Source of the DNA: Paenibacillus sp. FSL R7-0345
GTDB taxonomy: Bacteria; Bacillota; Bacilli; Paenibacillales; Paenibacillaceae
DNA: 64,000 bases
NCBI RefSeq assembly: GCF_038595055.1
Contig: NZ_CP152002.1
Coordinates: 204,501-268,500 of the forward strand
Direction of reading: 5' to 3'
The number at the start of each line of letters is the position of its first letter. Within the stretch, counting starts at the first letter, position 1. Below, in pieces: positions 18,017 through 25,618 of this stretch. The notes under the pieces are model-generated. The model did no database searches, had not been told where the DNA came from, and saw only the letters and a list, made by a program, of their open reading frames with translations. A program made the translations under genes and the position numbers.

Positions 18017-18068
18017 AAAAAAGGGCGCCCCAGGCAGCCGTCGTTTGACGGGCTTGAGGGCGTCCTTT
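18017..18068 (-). terminator. Terminator of the LuxR-type regulator gene
   Basis: Read on the minus strand, AAAGGACGCCC (18068-18058) pairs with GGGCGCCCTTT, with an inner CCGTC-AAAC-GACGG stem, and ends in a T run (18022-18017). It lies 30 bases after the stop codon. Confidence 0.8.
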
Positions 18069-18094
18069 CTGCTGCGTAACGGGTTATGCGGCGG

Positions 18095-19201
18095 TTACTG
18101 ATACCTGGAGTAAAGCAGCCAGATGAGCTCCCGGCGGCTGCTGACGCCTGCCTTGCTGAAGATTGACTTCAGGTGATCCTGCACAGTGTAGGCGGAGATG
18201 TGGAGGTTCAGGGCGAGTTCCTTTGTGGAGAGTCCTTTGGAGAGCAGCAGGGCGATTTCTTTTTCCCGTTCCGTGAAGCCGTAGGCTTCGGTAACCATGG
18301 GCAGCAGGTCGGCAGCTTTGGCTGCCGTGAAGGAGACGGCAAGCTGGACGAGACCCGATGGGCCGTCCAGCCTGCTGGCAGTAATGTTGATAAAACGCCC
18401 GTCGGGGGCGCGGAAGCAAACCCTCGCCGCCGCTGTGGATTCACCGGAAGCAGGTGATCCGCCCCGCGGCAGTTCACCCGCCGCCCGTTTCCCGGCCAGC
18501 GCCCGCAGGCTGACTGCCCTGACCGGCCCGGGCAGCGCGGGCCGGGACTGCTGTTCCATGCGCTGCAGCTGCTCCAGCCAGTAGCGCCCGCCCGGATTCT
18601 GGCTTACCGGCTCAAGCCGGTCATCCAGAATAATAATGCCCTCCTCCGGCTGCCCGCCGGAGTCAGTCAGGGCGGCCGGGTTCAGCGCCTTGGCCTTCAG
18701 GCGGCCCGCAATCAGCGGGGCAATATCGCGGATGAACTGCAGCTCCTCCTGCTGAAACGGTCCCTGTTCCGATTTGCGGAACAGGATCAGAAATCCCCAG
18801 CAGGCTTCGCCGGTCCGGAGTGCAGCCCTGAGCTCGTCCGCGAAGCCCGCGGGCTGCAGCACCTCACGGTATCGCCGGCTCAGCTCCGGCCGGCCGCCTG
18901 TGGCTTCCCATAACGAGGAAGCCGCAGCGTTAGAGCGGGCCAGCTCGGCGAACTTGTTATAGTCGTCATGCAAATACTCATTGTCGAGCAGGGCGCCATG
19001 AATGCGCTCCAGACCCTGCTCGGTAATAGCGCCTGTGGTGAGCAGGGTCTGCGGATCGACGGTCGTGCAGCAGGCTGCGTCAAAGGCCAGGCCTGTTCTG
19101 ATCCGGGTCAGCATGATCTCCCTGTACATCAGGGAGGACAGCTCCTGCTTCTGATCCAGCTCCTGCAAAAGTTTAGTCATTGCGGCAGATGCTTCTTTCA
19201 T
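18095..19201 (-). CDS. LuxR-family regulator with GAF/PAS-like sensory region
   Basis: The 368-residue protein ends in a LuxR/NarL-type helix-turn-helix (about residues 308-365: YGFTEREKEIALLLSKGLSTKE, then YTVQDHLKSIFSKAGVSSR). Residues 1-180 look like a GAF domain and about 185-300 like a degenerate PAS domain (GIIILDDRLEPVSQNPGG). There is no receiver phosphorylation site, so it probably senses a small ligand directly. It diverges from the methyltransferase gene 167 bases away and could control it. No acyl-homoserine lactone domain is present. A GAAAGGG lies before the ATG. Confidence 0.75.
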   Translation of the reverse strand: MKEASAAMTKLLQELDQKQELSSLMYREIMLTRIRTGLAFDAACCTTVDPQTLLTTGAITEQGLERIHGALLDNEYLHDDYNKFAELARSNAAASSLWEATGGRPELSRRYREVLQPAGFADELRAALRTGEACWGFLILFRKSEQGPFQQEELQFIRDIAPLIAGRLKAKALNPAALTDSGGQPEEGIIILDDRLEPVSQNPGGRYWLEQLQRMEQQSRPALPGPVRAVSLRALAGKRAAGELPRGGSPASGESTAAARVCFRAPDGRFINITASRLDGPSGLVQLAVSFTAAKAADLLPMVTEAYGFTEREKEIALLLSKGLSTKELALNLHISAYTVQDHLKSIFSKAGVSSRRELIWLLYSRYQ

Positions 19202-19367
19202 AACATGGCCCTTTCGCTATATAGATAGATTGGTCTGCCTGAGGACTGTGCTGCGTTGAAGATAAATCCCAGTTATGTGGGATGGTGCAAAAGCGGTGCA
19301 GCTCTGATAATGAAAAGTAATTCTTATTATAGCTTACCGCAGCAATCCATCAAATGGAGGGGACTCT

Positions 19368-20078
19368 ATGAGCAATAATATAAATGGGCCAGCCAACCCT
19401 TGGGAACAGGCCGATGGTGATCAATATACAAGCAATATCAGCCGCAAAATACCAGGCTATCAGCTGCAGTATGAGCTGATGGATACCCTGCTGACGGCAC
19501 AGCTGGACAGGCAGGAGCAGCCACGGCTACTGGTCGTAGGCGCAGGCGGCGGCCAGGAGATTCTTACACTGGGACGGAACCATCCGGATTGGCGCTTCTG
19601 CGGCCTGGATACCTCCGCCCCGATGCTGAAGACGGCCCGGCAGCGGATTGCCGCAGCCGGAATTACAGCTCAGGCGGAGCTGCATCACGCCGATATCTGC
19701 TCCTGGAGCGGCGGCGGATATGATGCGGCAACCTGTATGCTGGTGCTGCATTTTGTGCAGGGGCGCGGGAGCAAGCTCGCGCTGCTGCAGGCCATTGCCG
19801 CGCGGCTGAAGCCAGGCGCGCCGCTGCTGATCTCGGCCATTAACGGCGACCCCGCTTCGCGGGCCTGGCAGGTACAAATGGCCGGCTGGAGGCTGCACAT
19901 GCTGCGCGGCGGAATCGGGCAGGAGCAGGGGGAGGCTTTTACAGCCTCCTTTGGAGTGACTTCACATCCGCTCCCGGCAGAGGAGATGGAGCTGCTGCTG
20001 GAGCAGGCCGGCTTTACATCGCTGTCGAGATACTTTGGTTCTTACCTGATCGACGGATGGGTGGCGCTCAAGCGTTAA
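19368..20078 (+). CDS. Class I SAM-dependent methyltransferase
   Basis: The 236-residue Rossmann-fold protein has motif I LVVGAGGGQEILTLG (about residues 53-67), the acidic residue that binds SAM in CGLDTSAPMLKTARQR, and motif III near HHADICSW. The acceptor region is not diagnostic, so the substrate is unknown. AATGGAGGGG precedes the ATG. It is followed 46 bases later by a saccharopine-dehydrogenase-like gene in the same direction, probably co-transcribed, and diverges from a LuxR-type regulator. These three may form a small regulated metabolic unit. Confidence 0.78.
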   Translation: MSNNINGPANPWEQADGDQYTSNISRKIPGYQLQYELMDTLLTAQLDRQEQPRLLVVGAGGGQEILTLGRNHPDWRFCGLDTSAPMLKTARQRIAAAGITAQAELHHADICSWSGGGYDAATCMLVLHFVQGRGSKLALLQAIAARLKPGAPLLISAINGDPASRAWQVQMAGWRLHMLRGGIGQEQGEAFTASFGVTSHPLPAEEMELLLEQAGFTSLSRYFGSYLIDGWVALKR

Positions 20079-20124
20079 GCTTTCAGAATCAGCTTTCAGA
20101 ATTTAAATGAAGGAGCAGGACAGA

Positions 20125-21246
20125 ATGAGGACAGATATTGTTGTAATCGGCGGATATGGTCATGTGGGCGGGCAGATCTGCACGCTGCTGGACAGCAGAT
20201 TTCCGGGTGTTGTCTACGCGGCAGGCCGCAATTTCGAGCGGGCAGAGCGGTTCAGCCAAAGCACCGGGGGCCGGATCAGGCCTATGCGGATTGACGCGGC
20301 TGAAGCTTTTCCGGCACAGCAGCTGAGTAAGGTCAAGCTGGTTGTTGTGTGTCTGGATCAACAGGACACTTCCTTTGCAGAGGCTTGTCTGAAAGAGGGG
20401 ATTCACTATATTGATGTGACGGCAAGCCTCGACTTTTTCACCCGCATGGAGCAGCTGAACAGCTCCGGACATGATTATAAGGCGGCTGCGTTGCTGAGCG
20501 TAGGGCTGGCTCCGGGGTTGACCAACCTGCTGGCGGGCGAAGCCGCCCGCTCGCTGGATAAGGCGGAGCAGCTGGACATCGGCATTCTGCTGGGGCTCGG
20601 CGACAGCCACGGCCAAGCGGCGATTGAGTGGACAGTAGATAATCTGTCGGCACAGTTCGAGGTGATGCAGAAGGGCAGGGAAACCAGAGTGGACAGCCTT
20701 ACGGATGGCCTGCTGACAGACTGGGGCACAGGGCTCGGCAAGCGCCGGGCCTACCGTTTTCCGTTCGCAGACCAGCAGACGCTGGCCCGGACCCTGCGTA
20801 TCCCGACCGTCTCAACGAGACTGTGCTTTGACTCCAAAGCGGCCACGGCAGGCATTGCGCTGCTGCAAAAGCTCGGGCTACTGTCGCTGCTCAAAGGCAG
20901 ACGGATGCGCGGGGCGGCTGTAGCCTCCTTTGGCCGCATCCGCTGGGGCAGTGAGCAGTATGCCGTTAAGGTGGAGGCCTCCGGCTTAAAGAACGGAGCG
21001 GCTGCCCGCTCCGAATATGTGATCCGCGGATTGAAGGAAGCTACAATCACCGCCCGGGTGGCTGCGATTGTAGCCGGGACAATCTATCTAGAGGGCCATA
21101 GCAAGCCGGGGATTCATCATCTGGAGCAGCTGTTCAGGGTGCAGCTGCAGACGGACCGCCTTACCCTGCAGCTGCAGGATCAGGTGCCTGACAGCGGCAG
21201 CTATAATACGATTAGCGGGATCAGCTGCTGGTCCCGGCATACTTGA
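20125..21246 (+). CDS. Saccharopine dehydrogenase-like NAD(P)-binding protein
   Basis: The start is ATG 20125, eight bases after AAGGAG (20111-20116); the ATG at 20107 has no ribosome site. The 373-residue protein has an N-terminal Rossmann motif (IVVIGGYGHVGGQICTLL) and an overall saccharopine dehydrogenase/reductase layout: HYIDVTASLDFF, then APGLTNLLAGEAAR, where the dinucleotide fold joins the catalytic domain. Lysine metabolism is not implied, because this superfamily includes many uncharacterised reductases. It lies directly behind a methyltransferase gene. Its substrate is unknown. Confidence 0.7.
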   Translation: MRTDIVVIGGYGHVGGQICTLLDSRFPGVVYAAGRNFERAERFSQSTGGRIRPMRIDAAEAFPAQQLSKVKLVVVCLDQQDTSFAEACLKEGIHYIDVTASLDFFTRMEQLNSSGHDYKAAALLSVGLAPGLTNLLAGEAARSLDKAEQLDIGILLGLGDSHGQAAIEWTVDNLSAQFEVMQKGRETRVDSLTDGLLTDWGTGLGKRRAYRFPFADQQTLARTLRIPTVSTRLCFDSKAATAGIALLQKLGLLSLLKGRRMRGAAVASFGRIRWGSEQYAVKVEASGLKNGAAARSEYVIRGLKEATITARVAAIVAGTIYLEGHSKPGIHHLEQLFRVQLQTDRLTLQLQDQVPDSGSYNTISGISCWSRHT

Positions 21247-21303
21247 AACAAGGAGGCACATACCCTCTTTTGCAGAAAACCGGATGAAAATCCAATCAAA
21301 CCT

Positions 21304-21332
21304 TTGATTCTTGTAAGGGTATTCTTTATAGT
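21304..21332 (+). promoter_or_regulatory. Candidate promoter of the GH3 gene
   Basis: TTGATT (21304-21309), a 17-base spacer and TATAGT (21327-21332) lie 50 bases before the TTG start. Confidence 0.65.
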
Positions 21333-21382
21333 AAGGGGAGAACCTGCAAAGGATAGGGATCTTACAACCGGGAGGAAACAAA

Positions 21383-24169
21383 TTGAGCACTGATAAAATC
21401 GGAATTCCATTGGAAGGCTTTGCTGAATTCAGCAGAATAGTAGCTGCAGAGGGCGCTGTCCTGCTGCGTAATGAAGGAAATATACTGCCGCTTCGCGATA
21501 ACGAAACCGCTTCAGTTTTTGGCAGAATTCAAGTAAACTACTACCGCAGCGGTACAGGGTCAGGCGGAAGCGTGAATGTAGCTTATACAACGAATCTGCT
21601 CGACGGGCTGCGCAGCAAGAAGAATATCAAGGTTAATGAAGAGCTGGCTGCAACCTATGAAAAGTGGATCCAGGAGCACCCGTTCGACAACGGCGGAGGC
21701 GGCTGGGCTGCTGAGCCTTGGCACCAGAAGGAAATGCCGCTGAGCGAGGAGCTGGTGAAGCAGGCCAGAAGCATGTCCGATAAGGCGATCATCGTCATCG
21801 GCCGTACTGCCGGCGAAGACCAGGATAATGCGGATGCGGCGGGAAGCTACCAGCTGACCGAGGATGAGAAGACGATGCTGAAGCAGGTAACGGCCTATTT
21901 TGAACAGACCATTGTCGTGCTGAACGTATCGAACATTATTGATATGAGCTGGCTGAATGAGGAGAGCTACGTTAATCCGATCTCTTCTGTGCTCTACTCC
22001 TGGCAGGGCGGGATGGAAGGCGGCAACGCGATTGCCGACGTGCTGGCTGGAGAAGTTACGCCAAACGGTAAATTGACGGATACCATTGCGTATTCCATTG
22101 ATGATTATCCGTCGACGGTCAATTACGGCAACGAGTTCAAGAACCTGTACCAGGAAGATATTTATGTGGGCTACCGGTATTTTGAGACGTTTTGTCCGGA
22201 GAAGGTCCAGTTCGAATTCGGTTACGGGCTGTCCTATACCACTTTCAGAGTAGAGCCGAAAGAGGCGAAGCTGTTCACCAAGGATGAGAAGACTTATGCA
22301 TGGATTGACGTAACCGTAACTAATACTGGCAGTACTTATGCCGGAAAAGAAGTCGTACAGGCTTATTACGAAGCGCCGCAGGGCAAGCTGGGTAAACCGG
22401 CAAAAGTGCTGGCAGCCTTCAGTAAGACCGGCGTGCTGTATCCGGGTGAATCCGAGACGATTGCCCTGGGCTTCGAGCTGCAGACTATGGCTTCCTACGA
22501 TGATGCCGGTGTAACAGGACATCCTTCCGCTTATGTGCTGGAGGCCGGAACGTACCGTATATATGCGGGAACCAGCGTGAAGAACGTTCAGGCGATCGCT
22601 TTTGAAGGACAGGAAGGCTATATCGTGGAGGCGCTAGAAGTAGTGGAGCAGCTGCAGGAGGCGCTGGCGCCTTCGGAGAGCTTCACCAGAATGATGCCGG
22701 GTGCCCGCCGGGCGGACGGCTCCTATGAGCTGACTTATGTGGAGGCGCCGAAGCAGAAGATCTCGCTGGCCGAGCGCATTGAGCACAACCTGCCGCAGAG
22801 TCTGGAACAGACCGGCGATCAGGGCTATAAGCTGCGCGATGTGCAGGAGGGCAAGGTCAGCCTGGCAACGTTCATTGCCCAGCTGAGCGATGAGGATCTG
22901 GCTGCACTGGTCAGAGGCGAAGGCATGAGCAGTCCTCTGGTTACACCGGGAACAGCTTCGGCCTTCGGCGGCGTAACCGATTCGCTGTACAGCTTCGGCA
23001 TTCCGGTGGCCTGCACATCGGACGGCCCGTCCGGCATCCGGATGGACAGCGGACAGAAGGCGACCCAGGTCGCGATTGGAACGCTGCTTGCGGCAACCTG
23101 GAACGCGGATCTGGTCGAAGAGCTGTACGTGCTGGAAGGACAAGAGCTGCTGCGCAACAATATCGATACGCTGCTCGGACCGGGACTTAATATCCGCCGC
23201 AGCCCGCTGAACGGGCGTAACTTTGAGTATTTCTCCGAAGATCCGCTGGTCTCCGGCGTATTCGCCGCAGCCTGCACCCGCGGTATCCGCAAAGGCGGCT
23301 CCAATGCGACGCTGAAGCATTTTGCCTGCAACAATCAGGAGAAATACCGCAGCAAGGTGGACGCTGTTGTATCGGAACGCGCTCTGCGCGAGATTTATCT
23401 GAAGGGCTTTGAGATTGCGGTCAAAGAGGGCGGAGCGAACTCGGTCATGACCTCGTATAACCCGGTTAACGGACACTGGGCGGCATCCAATTATGACCTG
23501 AATACAACCATTCTCCGCGGCGAATGGGGCTTCCGGGGCATTGTGATGACTGACTGGTGGGCGGTTATGAACGACTGTGCTGAGGGCGGACCGGCTGACC
23601 GGAAGTACACGAACTGGATGGTCCGTGCGCAAAATGACCTGTACATGGTAGTCAGCAACTATGGCGCAGAGACTAATGCCTATAGTGACAATACCATTGA
23701 ATCGCTGGCCAACGGTACACTGACCCGCGGAGAACTGCAGCGCAGTGCGGCGAACATTCTGTACTTCATCCTGCAGTCTCCGGTATCCTCCAGAGAGCAA
23801 GTGATTGAAGAGACTGTTGAGTCCTTTACGCCTGCCCCGTCCCTGGCAGCAGGACAGGCACAGACGTTGTCCGCTCAAGGACTGATAACGCTGACTGCAG
23901 AAGGAACGGCTGTCCTGAACGTGGAGCAGGCCGGGGTATACCGGCTGTTTGCCCGCGTCATGTCTCCGGATACCGAGCTGGCGCAGAGCGCCTGCAACCT
24001 GAACCTGAACGGCCGGACGGTGACCACCGTTCAGACGAATGGTACAGACGGCCGCTGGATTCAGCTGAAGCTGGTTAAAGCCGAGCTGGAAGCTGGACTG
24101 TATGAGCTGACGCTTGAGCATGTGAAGCCTGGCATGCAGGTGGAAGCCTTCGAATTTAAGCTGGTTTAG
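21383..24169 (+). CDS. Glycoside hydrolase family 3, domain-permuted (beta-glucosidase type)
   Basis: The 928-residue protein starts with TTG, seven bases after GGGAGG. The usual GH3 order is reversed. The GH3 C-terminal alpha/beta sandwich comes first (AAEGAVLLRNEGNILPL; IVIGRTAGEDQD; about residues 15-250). A fibronectin-III-like domain follows (290-400). The TIM-barrel N-domain comes last (about 500-800: TSDGPSGIR, LGPGLNIRR, GRNFEYFSEDP, KHFACNN), with nucleophile Asp724 in IVMTDWWA. A C-terminal beta-sandwich (about 830-928) may be a CBM6-like module. There is no signal peptide, so it acts on imported oligosaccharides, releasing a beta-linked sugar. Permuted GH3 enzymes are known, so this is not a misassembly sign. 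Exact sugar specificity is open. Confidence 0.88.
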   Translation: MSTDKIGIPLEGFAEFSRIVAAEGAVLLRNEGNILPLRDNETASVFGRIQVNYYRSGTGSGGSVNVAYTTNLLDGLRSKKNIKVNEELAATYEKWIQEHPFDNGGGGWAAEPWHQKEMPLSEELVKQARSMSDKAIIVIGRTAGEDQDNADAAGSYQLTEDEKTMLKQVTAYFEQTIVVLNVSNIIDMSWLNEESYVNPISSVLYSWQGGMEGGNAIADVLAGEVTPNGKLTDTIAYSIDDYPSTVNYGNEFKNLYQEDIYVGYRYFETFCPEKVQFEFGYGLSYTTFRVEPKEAKLFTKDEKTYAWIDVTVTNTGSTYAGKEVVQAYYEAPQGKLGKPAKVLAAFSKTGVLYPGESETIALGFELQTMASYDDAGVTGHPSAYVLEAGTYRIYAGTSVKNVQAIAFEGQEGYIVEALEVVEQLQEALAPSESFTRMMPGARRADGSYELTYVEAPKQKISLAERIEHNLPQSLEQTGDQGYKLRDVQEGKVSLATFIAQLSDEDLAALVRGEGMSSPLVTPGTASAFGGVTDSLYSFGIPVACTSDGPSGIRMDSGQKATQVAIGTLLAATWNADLVEELYVLEGQELLRNNIDTLLGPGLNIRRSPLNGRNFEYFSEDPLVSGVFAAACTRGIRKGGSNATLKHFACNNQEKYRSKVDAVVSERALREIYLKGFEIAVKEGGANSVMTSYNPVNGHWAASNYDLNTTILRGEWGFRGIVMTDWWAVMNDCAEGGPADRKYTNWMVRAQNDLYMVVSNYGAETNAYSDNTIESLANGTLTRGELQRSAANILYFILQSPVSSREQVIEETVESFTPAPSLAAGQAQTLSAQGLITLTAEGTAVLNVEQAGVYRLFARVMSPDTELAQSACNLNLNGRTVTTVQTNGTDGRWIQLKLVKAELEAGLYELTLEHVKPGMQVEAFEFKLV

Positions 24170-24205
24170 GATAAGGCCGTAAGCGCCGTTTCCTGGCCCC
24201 GCAGC

Positions 24206-24246
24206 AAAAGACACTCCGGCCCCCGGCCGGGTGTCTTTTGCTTTTT
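24206..24246 (+). terminator. Terminator after GH3 gene
   Basis: A stem of about 15 bp (AAAAGACAC and CCGGCC, 24206-24221, with GGCCGG and GTGTCTTTT, 24225-24239, one bulged base) is followed by a T-rich stretch. Confidence 0.9.
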
Positions 24247-24349
24247 TTGGTTATATAAGAGGTAAGCAACTATCCGGCTCCCGGTTCCGTCTGAAAGATA
24301 TAGCCGCTGTAACCTACATCCTGAATAAACCAAGGGAGATGAGTACGAT

Positions 24350-24919
24350 ATGAAAAAAGCATTGCTGCTAACAATGTTAATGTGCAGCGTGGCCCTGGCC
24401 GGCTGCGGAAACAATACTGCTCAGAATACCCATTCAGCCGGATCAAACCAGGCTGAGCAAGCGACAGCCGCCCCATCAGCTCCGGCTACAGCAGCGCCGA
24501 TGGAGACTGCAGCCGCCCCGGCGGCGACACCGGCGGCTGAACAAACACCGGCCGCCTCCGGCACCAAGGAGGAGTACCTGGCCAAGCTGGATGCTGTGGA
24601 AGCCGGGCTCAGCGATCTGCAGGAACAATATGATTCCGGAGTAACGGCATCCATGCGCGAGGCTGCCAGTGAGGAATATGAACGCTGGGACAAGGCCTTG
24701 AACGAAATATATGCGGCGCTGAAGCAGCAGCTGCCCGAGAGCGAAATGGCTGAGCTCAAGGAGAAGCAGCTGGAATGGATTACCTACCGGGACGAAACAG
24801 CAAAAAAAGCATCCCTGGAGTTTGAAGGCGGCACGATGGAGCCGCTGGAATATGTAGCGGTGCTGGGAAGTGTCACTAAAGACCGCTGCTACGAGCTGGT
24901 GAATATATACATGAAATAA
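24350..24919 (+). CDS. LprI/DUF1311-like lipoprotein
   Basis: The 189-residue protein has a lipoprotein signal peptide ending in the lipobox LAGC (Cys19) and so is anchored to the outer face of the membrane. A low-complexity Ala/Thr/Pro stretch (residues 35-70) acts as a tether. The C-terminal 110 residues match the LprI N-terminal/DUF1311 pattern: YERWDKALNEIYAAL, then LKEKQLEWITYRDE and a conserved Cys near the end. Relatives include a lysozyme-inhibitor lipoprotein in mycobacteria, but most are uncharacterised. GGGAG precedes the ATG. It is a single-gene unit between two terminators. Confidence 0.75.
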   Translation: MKKALLLTMLMCSVALAGCGNNTAQNTHSAGSNQAEQATAAPSAPATAAPMETAAAPAATPAAEQTPAASGTKEEYLAKLDAVEAGLSDLQEQYDSGVTASMREAASEEYERWDKALNEIYAALKQQLPESEMAELKEKQLEWITYRDETAKKASLEFEGGTMEPLEYVAVLGSVTKDRCYELVNIYMK

Positions 24920-24938
24920 ACCTGCCGGATAAATAATC

Positions 24939-24992
24939 AGGCCGGACAGCGGTTTTCCTGATATCAGGAGATGCGCTGTCCGGCCTTTTTTG
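24939..24992. terminator. Terminator after the lipoprotein gene
   Basis: A perfect 13-bp stem (24939-24951 with 24974-24986) is followed by TTTTTT on the plus strand. It also lies just beyond the end of the convergent Gly-rich protein gene and could serve both. Confidence 0.9.
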
Positions 24993-25014
24993 TGCCGATT
25001 ATTAAAAGCTGCGG

Positions 25015-25431
25015 CTATTCCTTATTCATAAGCCCCTTCAGCCCGGTCATAAACGGCCGGATCTGCTTAATCATGCCATAGCCCATCTTCATGACCGGCA
25101 TCGCCCGGCGCATCAGGCCGAAGAAGCGCAGCCCGCCGCCCATCAGTCCGCCCAGCCCTCCGAGTCCGGCGCCGGCGCCGCCCGCTCCGCCCAGTCCGCC
25201 TAACAGCGGTCCCAGGAGCGGCATAAAAGCGGACACTTCCGCCTGCTTGGCGCGGGGAGCAGCGGCTCCTCCCGCTTTTTTGCGGGCGCGCGGTGCGGCG
25301 GAGAGGACCACCGCCTCTTTTTCACAGCCGGTTATCCATCCTACATACGTCCGTCCGTCATGCAGCGTAATGCAGACCTTGCGGCCCTTCAGCTGCTTGG
25401 CCTGACTGCGGACTTTTGCTGAATTTCCCAT
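25015..25431 (-). CDS. Gly-rich small protein with Sm-like N-terminal segment, function unknown
   Basis: About 138 residues start at ATG 25431 after GAGGTGA; a TTG one codon upstream is a weaker choice. Residues 10-45 (KQLKGRKVCITLHDGRTYVGWITGCEKEAVVLS) have the strand pattern of an Sm/LSm-like small barrel, in which 'DGR-x-YVGWI' resembles the Sm1 motif. The middle (about 70-100) is a Gly-Gly-Leu low-complexity stretch, and the end is amphipathic and basic (RRAMPVMKMGYGMIKQIRPF). I do not recognise a named family. The gene stands alone, convergent to the lipoprotein gene. Possible RNA or membrane binding is inference only. Confidence 0.5.
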   Translation of the reverse strand: MGNSAKVRSQAKQLKGRKVCITLHDGRTYVGWITGCEKEAVVLSAAPRARKKAGGAAAPRAKQAEVSAFMPLLGPLLGGLGGAGGAGAGLGGLGGLMGGGLRFFGLMRRAMPVMKMGYGMIKQIRPFMTGLKGLMNKE

Positions 25432-25618
25432 CAAGGATCACCTCGCCTTCCTGTTTACTTTATAGTACACAGGGATTTGAATACGGCTTGTGCTGATGCA
25501 GGTGCGTAGCAAATAACAGTTGAGAAATGGGCGCCGGATAGAGTAGTATAACAGTATGGTATTTATTTATATGAATTAATTTATATTTATATTAAATAAA
25601 AGATTGGGAGAGTCCACA

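Noticed and set aside
19310..19332. Fur-box-like sequence before the methyltransferase gene
   Set aside because: TGATAATGAAAAGTAATTCT and the following TATTAT give only partial dyad symmetry and do not fit the 7-1-7 pattern; no iron gene is near.
22634..24214. 526-residue frame on the minus strand inside the GH3 gene
   Set aside because: It mirrors the codons of a certain GH3 gene, has no ribosome site and gives a protein with no family features.
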